NCBI GenBank assembly: GCA_949744025.1
Contig: CATJWA010000155.1
Coordinates: 1 to 6,605, forward strand
Origin: an uncultured Eubacteriales bacterium
GTDB lineage: Bacteria > Bacillota > Clostridia > Oscillospirales > Oscillospiraceae
Length of the DNA stretch: 6,605 nucleotides
Direction: 5' to 3'
The notes beneath the pieces are model-generated. The model ran no database searches and had not been told where the DNA came from. It saw only the letters and a program-made list of their open reading frames with translations. The position numbers and the translations under genes were made by a program. Below are positions 1 to 6,605 of this stretch, piece after piece. Position 1 is the first letter of the stretch, and each line of letters starts with the position of its first letter.

Positions 1-1
1 A

Positions 2-2011
2 ACAAAAAACATCCGCAATGTCTGCTTGATGGGCCACGGAAACAGCGGCAAAACCACTCTGGCTGAGAGTATGCTCTACACCACCGGCGCAATCGACCGC
101 CAGGGCAAAACCCCCGACGGAAACACCGTATGCGACTACGACGCTGAGGAGATAAAGCGCCAGATTACAATCTCCGCCGCTCTCGCGCCGGTCAATTACG
201 CCGGCTGCAAGATAAACGTGCTCGACTGCCCCGGCTTTCTCGACTTCGTGGGCGAGGTTATGGGAGCCATACGTGCGGCCGAGGCCGGCATAGTACTCTG
301 CTCGGCCAAGGACGGCCTGTCCGTCGGTGCCGAGAGAAGCTGGAAGCAGCTCAAGGCCGCCAACCTCCCCGCAATGTTCTACATCTCCAAGCTTGACGAG
401 GAGCACGGCGACTTTGACGGCGTGCTCTCCACGCTGACCGAGAAGTACGGCAGCAGCGTGTGCGCCATAGCCGCGCCGATGTCCGACGGCAGCGGCGTTA
501 TAGACCTTGTCCACAATGTTGCCTACCAGACCAAAGGCGGCAAGACTGCAAAAATTCCCATTCCCGACGCCGACGCCGGAAAGGCGGAGAGCTTGCGCGA
601 GGCCCTCATGGAGGCCGCCGCGGGCGCGGACGAGGAGCTCATGGAGAAGTATTTCGAGAGCATGGAGCTGTCCGAGGACGAGATAGTCAGGGGCCTCAAG
701 CTCGGCGTCAAGGACCGCTCGGTCATCCCCGTGCTGTGCGGCAGCGCCATCTCTGGCGTGGGCACCGAGTGCCTGCTTCAGGCCATTGCCGACTATGTGC
801 CCGACCCGTCCGAGATGGAGGGCATCGACCCGAAGGGCGCGACGGTGGGCTTCGTGTTTAAGACCGTGTCCGACCAGTTCGGCAAGTACAGCTTTGTCAA
901 GGTCGTCAGCGGCAAGCTGACCTCCGATATGTCCCTGCGCAATGTGCGCGCCTCCTCCACCGATAAGCTCGGCCGCCTGTACACCATGTGCGGTAAGAAG
1001 AACACCGAGGTCAAGGAGGTCTGCTGCGGCGATATCGTTGCCGTCGGCAAGATGGAGTGGAAAACCGGCGACACGGTGTGCGACCCGAAGAACGAGGTCG
1101 AGCTGCCCCGCGTCGAAATGCCGGAGCCGTGCTATTCCATGGCTATCAAGCCCAAGACCAAGGGTCAGGACGACAAGGTCGCCTCGGGCCTGAACCGTCT
1201 GAACGAGGAGGATATCTCCTTTACCATAACCAACAACGCCGAGACGCGCCAGATGGTGCTCGCCGGCATAGGCGACATACAGCTCGACGTGCTGTGTGCC
1301 AAGCTGAAAAGCCGCTTCGGCGTGGAAACGGAGCTTGTGCCCGCCCGCGTGCCCTACCGTGAGAAGATAAAGGCCAAGGTCGAGGCCCACGGCCGCCACA
1401 AGAAGCAGTCCGGCGGCAGCGGCCAGTTCGGCGACGTGTGGATTCGCTTCGAGCCCCAGGACGAGTCGGACGAGATGATTTTCGCCGAGGAGGTCTTTGG
1501 CGGCAGCGTGCCGAAAAACTTCTTCCCCGCCGTCGAAAAGGGACTGCGCGACGCGGTCAACCGCGGCGTCCTGGCCGGCTATCCCCTCGTGGGGCTCAAG
1601 GCCGTGCTGTACGACGGGTCCTACCATCCGGTGGACTCCAACGAAATGGCTTTCAAGACCGCCGCGCAGCTCGCCTACAAGGACGGCATCCCCAAGGCCA
1701 AGCCGACTATTCTTGAGCCCATCGGCCTGCTGAAGGTCACGATCCCCGACGCCAACCTCGGCGACATCATGTCGGATATCTCCTCCAAGCGCCGCGGCAC
1801 CGTGCTGGGCATGAACGCCGAGGACGGTATGCAGATAGTCGAGGCGGAGGTACCCATGGCTGAGATGAGCTCCTACACGATAGACCTGCGCTCCATGACC
1901 CAGGGCCGCGGCTCCTTCACCTGCAAGTTTGTGCGCTACGAGGAGGCCCCCGGCAACGTGCAGCAGAAGGTTATCGAGGACGCGAAGGCGCTGTCTGAGG
2001 AGTCAAATTAA
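2..2011 (+). CDS. Elongation factor G-like GTPase (EF-G-2 type), 5'-truncated by window edge
   Basis: This is a translational-GTPase paralogue of EF-G with 669 visible residues. The reading frame is open to the window edge, and TKNIRNVC precedes the P-loop as in EF-G homologues, so the true start lies just upstream; the TTG at 26 and ATG at 29 are internal. Numbering from base 2: P-loop GHGNSGKTT (11-19), switch I RQITIS, G3 DCPGF (75-79), G4 SKLD (129-132) and G5 near GSA (about 246). The EF-G domain II follows, then domain III from about 373, domain IV with GGSGQFGDVW (about 470), and domain V with the late motif TQGRGSF. The G3 and G4 variants resemble the Thermus EF-G-2 homologue (DAPGY, TKLD) rather than canonical EF-G (DTPGH, NKMD). 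Family members bind GTP and ribosomes, but their role is not settled. It is therefore unlikely to be the housekeeping fusA. The stop is TAA at 2009-2011. Confidence 0.93.
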   Translation, partial: TKNIRNVCLMGHGNSGKTTLAESMLYTTGAIDRQGKTPDGNTVCDYDAEEIKRQITISAALAPVNYAGCKINVLDCPGFLDFVGEVMGAIRAAEAGIVLCSAKDGLSVGAERSWKQLKAANLPAMFYISKLDEEHGDFDGVLSTLTEKYGSSVCAIAAPMSDGSGVIDLVHNVAYQTKGGKTAKIPIPDADAGKAESLREALMEAAAGADEELMEKYFESMELSEDEIVRGLKLGVKDRSVIPVLCGSAISGVGTECLLQAIADYVPDPSEMEGIDPKGATVGFVFKTVSDQFGKYSFVKVVSGKLTSDMSLRNVRASSTDKLGRLYTMCGKKNTEVKEVCCGDIVAVGKMEWKTGDTVCDPKNEVELPRVEMPEPCYSMAIKPKTKGQDDKVASGLNRLNEEDISFTITNNAETRQMVLAGIGDIQLDVLCAKLKSRFGVETELVPARVPYREKIKAKVEAHGRHKKQSGGSGQFGDVWIRFEPQDESDEMIFAEEVFGGSVPKNFFPAVEKGLRDAVNRGVLAGYPLVGLKAVLYDGSYHPVDSNEMAFKTAAQLAYKDGIPKAKPTILEPIGLLKVTIPDANLGDIMSDISSKRRGTVLGMNAEDGMQIVEAEVPMAEMSSYTIDLRSMTQGRGSFTCKFVRYEEAPGNVQQKVIEDAKALSEESN

Positions 2012-2037
2012 AGGACACAGGGTACCCTTTAATTTGA
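2003..2037. repeat. Perfect 12-bp inverted repeat overlapping the EF-G-like stop codon
   Basis: TCAAATTAAAGG (2003-2014) is the exact reverse complement of CCTTTAATTTGA (2026-2037), with an 11-base loop. The loop side also contains the 8-bp palindrome GGGTACCC (2020-2027). The stop codon TAA (2009-2011) lies within the left arm. The stem is AT-rich and has no T-tract after it, so it is not a classical terminator by itself. It could protect the mRNA 3' end or mark the edge of the repeat block that follows. Confidence 0.6.
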
Positions 2038-2041
2038 GAAT

Positions 2042-2078
2042 TTGAATTGAAAGCCGCTTTGCGCGGCTTCCAATTCAA
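2042..2078 (+). terminator. Hairpin, probable transcription terminator of the EF-G-like gene
   Basis: The arms are TTGAATTG, A, AAGCCGC (2042-2057) and GCGGCTT, C, CAATTCAA (2063-2078). They form a 15-bp stem with one A-C mismatch around a 5-base loop, TTTGC. The upper stem is GC-rich and the lower stem AT-rich. It lies 31 bases after the stop codon. The following bases, TTAATTG, are only weakly T-rich, so termination is likely but not certain. The symmetry could let it work for either strand. Confidence 0.55.
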
Positions 2079-2218
2079 TTAATTGAGGTGGGGGCCGCCC
2101 TGCGCTTCGCGCATTGGCTGACGGCGCTGCGCTCCCCGCACTCGCTGCCACTCGCACGGTCGCTCCGCGAGGAGAATTTTTCCGACGTACATGCCGCCGG
2201 AAAAATGATTAAATTTTA

Positions 2219-2247
2219 TTTGCGGCGCCGCGTAGCGGCGCCGCAAA
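2219..2247. repeat. Perfect 13-bp GC-rich stem-loop
   Basis: TTTGCGGCGCCGC (2219-2231) and GCGGCGCCGCAAA (2235-2247) are exact reverse complements around the three-base loop GTA. Each arm contains the self-complementary unit GGCGCC. No U-rich run follows on either strand, so it is not a textbook terminator. It sits just before the promoter region of the lipoprotein operon. It may insulate that operon from upstream reading or be part of the dispersed repeat. Confidence 0.6.
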
Positions 2248-2257
2248 ATGCGGTAAA

Positions 2258-2263
2258 TATGAT
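2258..2263 (+). promoter_or_regulatory. Possible -10 element of the lipoprotein operon
   Basis: TATGAT matches the sigma-A -10 consensus (TATAAT) at five of six bases and lies in the first AT-rich stretch before the operon. No good -35 hexamer is found 16-18 bases upstream, because that position falls in the GC-rich stem. A start near 2270 would put the hairpin at 2274-2301 at the very 5' end of the transcript. An alternative -10, TAAGAT at 2275-2280, also lacks a -35. This is a weak call. Confidence 0.25.
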
Positions 2264-2273
2264 ACATTTATGG

Positions 2274-2301
2274 GTAAGATAGTTTTACCAAATTATCTTA
2301 C
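2274..2301 (+). promoter_or_regulatory. Leader hairpin or operator dyad just before the hydrolase ribosome site
   Basis: GTAAGATA (2274-2281) and TATCTTAC (2294-2301) are perfect reverse complements. As RNA, the stem extends inward by one G-U and three U-A pairs to 12 bp, with loop UACC. The ribosome binding site GGAGAG (2302-2307) begins at the very next base, eight bases before the ATG at 2316. Such a position can tune translation initiation or mRNA stability, or serve as a repressor site in DNA form. Which of these applies cannot be told here. Confidence 0.5.
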
Positions 2302-2315
2302 GGAGAGTCAAGGCA

Positions 2316-3203
2316 ATGAAAACTAACAAAAACAGCTTTTACATGATGTGGTCGCTGGCAATAGTGCTGTGCATGCTTATGTCTTTGTTTGCGCTCATTT
2401 TCAGCTCCTGCGCCAAGTCGGACGGGACAAGGACGAAGGACGATGACAACAAGCTGCCCGTAAGCGACGAGGCCAGCCCTGAGCCGCCTCAGCCGGGCGA
2501 AACCGACTCGGGCGCACAGCCGGAGCAGAACGGCACAGAGCCGCCCGAGCCCACAGCCGAGCCGGCGCCCGAGGCTTCACCCACGCGCCTGGCCGAGACG
2601 GAGGACGCGGGGACGGAGTACCTCGATAAGCTCACCTTCCTCGGCGACAGCACGACCTATGGCCTAAAGGCATACGCGGTATTGTCGGGAGGTGAGAACA
2701 CCAAACAGGTTTGGACGCCGTCAAGCGGCACGCTGACGCTGTCTTACCAGAGCATAGCCACGATAGTCTATCCCGAGACGGGCGAGGAAATCCCGATAAC
2801 CGACGCCGTGTCGCGCGCCAAGCCCGAGTACATGGTCATAACCCTCGGCGTAAACGGCGTGTCCTTCATGGACGAGGAGAACTTTGTGCGCGAGTACACC
2901 GACCTTGTCAAGCGCATACAGGAAAACAGCCCCGACACGAAAATAATCCTCAACTCGATTTATCCCGTGGCGGCGAGCTATCAGTATCAGAGCGACATCA
3001 ACAACGACAAGATACGCGCGGCCAACGGCTGGGTGGAAAGGGTGGCCGGGGATACGGGAGTGCGCTTCCTCAACAGCTTCGAGGCCATAGTCGGCGAGGA
3101 CGGCTATCTGCCCGAGCAGTATCAGAACGGCGACGGCATTCATCTGAACACGGCGGGCTTCAACATCATACTCGACTATATCAAAACGCACGAATACAAA
3201 TAA
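2316..3203 (+). CDS. SGNH/GDSL-type hydrolase lipoprotein
   Basis: This 295-residue protein starts with a lysine-containing N-terminus and a hydrophobic segment (about 11-30). A lipobox-like FSSC follows, with Cys32 as the probable lipid-anchored residue; Phe at -3 is not ideal. A Pro/Glu/Thr-rich linker (about 50-95) precedes the catalytic domain (about 103-295). Family blocks are visible: FLGDST with nucleophile Ser112, LGVNG with Asn180 (block III, with Gly where many members have Asp), and GDGIHLN with Asp273 and His276 as the remaining triad residues. SGNH enzymes are esterases, lipases or O-acetyl-group hydrolases. With an external membrane anchor, a cell-wall or surface-glycan ester is the likely substrate, but this is inference. 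The ATG follows GGAGAG by eight bases. The DUF4358 gene begins 23 bases downstream, so the two are probably co-transcribed. Confidence 0.87.
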   Translation: MKTNKNSFYMMWSLAIVLCMLMSLFALIFSSCAKSDGTRTKDDDNKLPVSDEASPEPPQPGETDSGAQPEQNGTEPPEPTAEPAPEASPTRLAETEDAGTEYLDKLTFLGDSTTYGLKAYAVLSGGENTKQVWTPSSGTLTLSYQSIATIVYPETGEEIPITDAVSRAKPEYMVITLGVNGVSFMDEENFVREYTDLVKRIQENSPDTKIILNSIYPVAASYQYQSDINNDKIRAANGWVERVAGDTGVRFLNSFEAIVGEDGYLPEQYQNGDGIHLNTAGFNIILDYIKTHEYK

Positions 3204-3226
3204 GTTAAACAGTTGGTGATAAGGAT

Positions 3227-3715
3227 ATGAAAAACAAAAGACGCTCAGGCGCGGCCGTGCTCGCGCTTGCAATAGTCATGCTGCTGCTGTGCGCCTGCGG
3301 CAGCGGAAACGGAAAGGACGTTCCGGTTGACGACATCGTCGCGGCGGTGGACACCGCTCTCGGAAAGGGCGACAGCCTTGTGGCAGTGGATGAGAACTAT
3401 ATCAAGGGCTATATGAAGATGGAGGTTGCCGATTATGACGGCTTCACCGTCAAGATTAACGCCTACGGCGCGAACATCGACGAATACGGTGTGTTCCGTG
3501 CTAAGGACAGCTCTCAGGCCAAGGAGATAAAGTCGGCCGTGGAGGGCTACCTTCAGCTCCGTGCGGATAGCTGGATGGACGAGTACATGCCCGAGGAAAA
3601 GCCCAAGCTCACCGCCGCCGAGGTAAAAACCAGCGGAAACTACGTCATGTACTGCATCCTGAGCGACACGGACAAGTCCGCCGCTTTCGGCGCTTTTGAG
3701 AGCAGCCTCAAGTAA
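3227..3715 (+). CDS. DUF4358-type lipoprotein
   Basis: This is a 162-residue exported protein. It has a basic N-terminus (KNKRR), a hydrophobic stretch (about 8-23) and a good lipobox LCAC (21-24), with Cys24 as the lipidated residue. The mature part is about 138 residues, acidic, and has no membrane segment. Its pattern (VDDIVAAVDTAL, then a YGANIDEYGVF region, and a C-terminal YVMYCILSD followed by a short helix) matches the DUF4358 family as I recall it. That family consists of Clostridia lipoproteins of unknown function, often found near surface acyl-transfer or SGNH genes. The ATG follows GGTGAT (3214-3219) by seven bases, and 23 bases separate it from the upstream stop. Shared export and operon structure suggest it helps the hydrolase, perhaps as a surface partner. 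No catalytic motif is visible. Confidence 0.8.
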   Translation: MKNKRRSGAAVLALAIVMLLLCACGSGNGKDVPVDDIVAAVDTALGKGDSLVAVDENYIKGYMKMEVADYDGFTVKINAYGANIDEYGVFRAKDSSQAKEIKSAVEGYLQLRADSWMDEYMPEEKPKLTAAEVKTSGNYVMYCILSDTDKSAAFGAFESSLK

Positions 3716-3741
3716 CAGGCCGCAAAACCACTGAAAACACA

Positions 3742-3768
3742 AGAGCCCGCCCCTTTCGGGCGGGCTCT
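3742..3768 (+). terminator. Strong GC hairpin between the lipoprotein operon and glpK
   Basis: AGAGCCCGCCC (3742-3752) and GGGCGGGCTCT (3758-3768) form a perfect 11-bp stem with loop CTTTC. It lies 26 bases after the DUF4358 stop and only 20 bases before the glpK start. The following sequence, GCTGATTTTGG, has just a four-T run. It probably terminates the lipoprotein operon. Because no promoter is seen between the hairpin and glpK, it could also act as an attenuator in a glpK leader. Confidence 0.7.
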
Positions 3769-3788
3769 GCTGATTTTGGGAGGCTTTT

Positions 3789-5276
<1,488 letters not shown>

Positions 5277-5390
5277 AAGCAAGGACAAGGCAGGCTGTGT
5301 GGACATGTTCTGCTTATAGTGCGGCTGAAAAAGACTCCTGGAGTTTGTTAGTGGTTTTGCCGCTTTTTATATACTTAAAAGGCCGCCCTA

Positions 5391-5430
5391 TTGGGAGCCG
5401 CTTCGTAAGGAAGTGGCTCCCAAACTTTTT
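5391..5430 (+). terminator. Rho-independent terminator or attenuator upstream of tnpV
   Basis: TTGGGAGCCGCTTC (5391-5404) pairs with GAAGTGGCTCCCAA (5410-5423) over 14 bp, with a single G-U pair and loop GTAAG. The bases AC and a run of five T (5426-5430) follow. This is the best-formed terminator in the window. It lies about 115 bases after glpK and 60 bases before the tnpV start. It may end glpK transcription or be the leader attenuator of the element's tnpV gene. Confidence 0.8.
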
Positions 5431-5449
5431 GCTAAGACAGCCGAATGTA

Positions 5450-5472
5450 ATTGAATTGTGGGGAAATTCAAT
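5450..5472 (+). promoter_or_regulatory. Inverted repeat just upstream of the tnpV ribosome site
   Basis: ATTGAATT (5450-5457) and AATTCAAT (5465-5472) form a perfect 8-bp dyad with spacer GTGGGGA. It ends five bases before the ribosome site GGAGG (5478-5482). It could be an operator or a translation-controlling hairpin of the former element. No clear promoter is visible between the terminator at 5391-5430 and the gene. Confidence 0.4.
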
Positions 5473-5490
5473 ATTTCGGAGGTACATATT

Positions 5491-5859
5491 ATGGAAAAGT
5501 CAACGTTTGAGCAAATGGGCGGAACGTATCGCCAGGAAGCTGACTACTTTCTCCCTAACCTCACTGTGCCAGGAAGCGCACCTGTTGGTATCTGGGGGCA
5601 ACGGTGAAAACGGTATCTGCGGGAGCATGAAGGGCCGCTCTACACCGCTTTACTGCCCAGCGGAAAGTTAGACGCCCATATCATGGAAGTTGACCACCAG
5701 GCCCAAGAGATGCTTTCCCGATTGATTGAGCAGATGGCGGAGCAAGAGGGTATCATTGAATTACTCAAAGAAGAAAGACAAATGGAATAGGTCAGAAGAA
5801 TGAACAGCATCCGCAACCGAGTAGAAGAAATCATTATGGAAGAACTGATTTTAGCATAA
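5491..5859 (+). pseudogene. tnpV: tnpV relic (Tn4451-type transposon protein) with two nonsense codons
   Basis: Read straight through, one frame gives a full-length TnpV-like protein of 122 codons. It has the family start MEKSTFEQMGGTY, then GIWGQR, SGKLDAHIMEVDHQAQEM, a Glu-rich helix, and an ending NSIRNRVEEIIMEELILA. Two codons are stops: TGA at 5605-5607 (codon 39, after GQR) and TAG at 5788-5790 (codon 100, within QME-stop-VRRMN, where relatives read QMEWV). The second fits a single TGG to TAG change and the first fits CGA to TGA. There is no frameshift. The ribosome site GGAGG lies eight bases before the ATG, so the initiation region is intact. TnpV is encoded on Tn4451/Tn4453-type mobilizable elements of Clostridia; its function is not defined. 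No large serine recombinase (TnpX) is in view, so this is probably a decayed remnant. Two independent sequencing errors are a less likely explanation. Confidence 0.85.
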
Positions 5860-6605
5860 TACAGGCCCCACATAGGAGAGCACCTGTGTGGGGTCTGCCA
5901 TTTTTATAAGTGGGGGGATGTTCTTGCGATATTCACGCAAGTCATCTGCCCGTATAGTCTCAATGATATTGTCAAGCGCCGCAGTAAGAGCCTCTTTATC
6001 TTCTGGCAAAGTTCCCTGAAACTGGCACGCATTGGATGCGCCTAAAATGGCAAATTGGGTAGGTATCTCCAAGTTTTCAAGGAGGGTGCAAATTTCCTTA
6101 TACTTTTCTATCTCACTTTCCTCTTGCCAGTTGCCACGTTGGATTTCCTGATACAGTTCCGAGTCCGGATAAATGGTCAACATATTGACACCAATGAGCG
6201 ATGGGTGGAGTTGATTGCAGATGGCGGCAGTCGCTTTTGCTCCAATTTCGCCCTGTCCAGTGCCGGAAATGCTCACCAAGTAGAAGAAGCTGTAATGAAT
6301 ACCGGCTTTGTCTAACCGCTGACATTGTCTCACAATATCGGAGGCAGCATACCCCTTATTCATAAATCGCAGGGCTTCATCGTCGCCGGTTTCTATTCCG
6401 ATGGTCAGGCCGTCATATCCGGCTTGATGGAGTGATGCCAATTCCTCGTCCGACTTTAGCGTAACATCTGTAATTCGGGCGAAACACCCAATCGTTTTGA
6501 TGGAGGGAATGTATTGCCGGATCAAGTCAGCGATAGTGATAAGCCGTTCATACTTCAACACAAAGGGGTTTGCGCCGGTCAAAAAAGCCCGCTGGATGCG
6601 TTCCG
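5851..6605 (-). CDS. Radical SAM protein, C-terminal part, cut by the window end
   Basis: The minus-strand frame is open to the right edge, reading ERIQRAFLTGANPF, so the N-terminus with the expected CxxxCxxC iron-sulfur motif lies outside. The TTG near 6582 is internal. About 250 residues are visible. They include the radical SAM barrel pattern GCFARITDV, then AGYDGLTIGIETGDDEAL (a SAM-contacting GIE-type strand), YFF-type later strands (IHYSFFYLV) and NMLTIYPDSELY. This matches a Clostridia radical SAM group with a HemN/Elp3-like core whose reaction I cannot name. The last recognisable part is REYRKNIPPL. The following 18 residues (IKMADPTQ onward) are encoded by the tnpV terminator and tnpV's final codons, with the TAA at 5851-5853 inside tnpV. 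The tail therefore looks acquired when the native end was lost. The gene converges on tnpV. Confidence 0.85.
   Translation of the reverse strand, partial: ERIQRAFLTGANPFVLKYERLITIADLIRQYIPSIKTIGCFARITDVTLKSDEELASLHQAGYDGLTIGIETGDDEALRFMNKGYAASDIVRQCQRLDKAGIHYSFFYLVSISGTGQGEIGAKATAAICNQLHPSLIGVNMLTIYPDSELYQEIQRGNWQEESEIEKYKEICTLLENLEIPTQFAILGASNACQFQGTLPEDKEALTAALDNIIETIRADDLREYRKNIPPLIKMADPTQVLSYVGPVLC
5862..5905 (+). terminator. Rho-independent terminator after tnpV
   Basis: CAGGCCCCACATAGG (5862-5876) pairs with CCTGTGTGGGGTCTG (5883-5897). The stem is 15 bp with two G-U pairs and loop AGAGCA, and CCA plus five T (5901-5905) follow. It begins two bases after the tnpV stop and is oriented for the plus strand. 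The converging radical SAM frame is read through it on the other strand. Confidence 0.85.

Larger units (their letters stand above)
2012..2315. repeat. Gene-free intergenic block rich in inverted repeats, possible dispersed repeat element
   Basis: No credible gene lies in these 304 bases. Besides the hairpin at 2042-2078 there are four further structures: a small hairpin TGCGC-TTC-GCGCA (2101-2113); two CACTCGC copies ten bases apart (2139-2145, 2149-2155); a 9-bp inverted repeat ATTTTTCCG/CGGAAAAAT (2176-2184, 2198-2206); and a perfect 13-bp stem at 2219-2247. The G+C-rich core is flanked by AT-rich arms. The open frame at 2088-2282 translates to low-complexity Arg/Ala/Leu sequence with no recognisable motif and no good ribosome site, so I do not call it a gene. 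The density of palindromes resembles a non-coding intergenic repeat (REP- or MITE-like). Copy number elsewhere in the genome cannot be judged from one window. Confidence 0.5.
5277..5490. other. Gene-free junction between glpK and the tnpV relic
   Basis: I see no gene in these 214 bases. G+C falls visibly relative to glpK, and the change begins shortly after the glpK stop, so the left edge of a former mobile element probably lies here. Contents include a short stem AGTGG/CCGCT (5350-5354, 5360-5364, one G-T pair) followed by TTTTTATA, which may be a weak terminator for glpK. The larger hairpin at 5391-5430 and the dyad at 5450-5472 follow. No exact target duplication or transposon end could be defined. 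Confidence 0.45.

Noticed and set aside
2139..2155. Two CACTCGC copies as a possible CRISPR or iteron array
   Set aside because: There are only two 7-base copies with three bases between them, far too few and too short for either.
2088..2282. A 64-codon plus-strand frame in the intergenic block
   Set aside because: It is the translation of GC-rich repeats and two hairpins, with no signal or domain. The nearby GAGGTG does not outweigh this.
2721..3272. A 183-codon minus-strand frame opposite the hydrolase
   Set aside because: It is antisense to the catalytic blocks of a clear SGNH enzyme and has no convincing motif.
5605..5790. Recoding of TGA or TAG in tnpV (selenocysteine or pyrrolysine)
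   Set aside because: TnpV relatives have ordinary residues there (Trp at the TAG site), no insertion element was seen, and TAG ends glpK normally.

Overview
The window looks like chromosomal DNA from an uncultured or gut-type Clostridia bacterium (Oscillospiraceae/Ruminococcaceae-like). Three things point there: high-G+C genes with Gram-positive ribosome binding sites, a lipoprotein of the DUF4358 type next to an SGNH-hydrolase lipoprotein, and a Tn4451-type tnpV relic. The genus cannot be fixed from the sequence.

Layout: (1) Bases 2-2011 carry the 3' part of an elongation-factor-G-like GTPase of the EF-G-2 type, a paralogue of canonical EF-G; its first codons lie before the window. (2) Bases 2012-2315 are a gene-free stretch packed with inverted repeats, probably a terminator plus a dispersed intergenic repeat, ending in a possible promoter and leader hairpin. 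(3) Bases 2316-3715 are a compact two-gene operon for two exported lipoproteins, an SGNH/GDSL-type hydrolase and a DUF4358 protein. (4) A strong GC hairpin sits directly before a complete glycerol kinase gene, glpK (3789-5276). (5) After glpK the base composition drops and the DNA becomes accessory in character. A terminator-like hairpin leads into a tnpV gene broken by two nonsense codons (5491-5859) and its own terminator (5862-5905). Converging on it from the right is the 3' part of a radical SAM protein gene, on the minus strand and cut by the window end.

How the parts work together: the hydrolase and the DUF4358 lipoprotein are the only clear functional unit, probably acting together on the outer face of the membrane. 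GlpK feeds glycerol into sn-glycerol 3-phosphate, but no glpF or glpD is present here. The right end records decay of a mobile element. The radical SAM frame now runs through the tnpV terminator and ends inside the last codons of tnpV, so its present C-terminal tail appears to be read from element DNA.

I found no CRISPR array, tRNA, rRNA or convincing new defence or biosynthetic system. The points most worth checking are the altered GTPase motifs of the EF-G paralogue, the repeat-rich intergenic block, the lipoprotein pair, and the tnpV/radical SAM junction.
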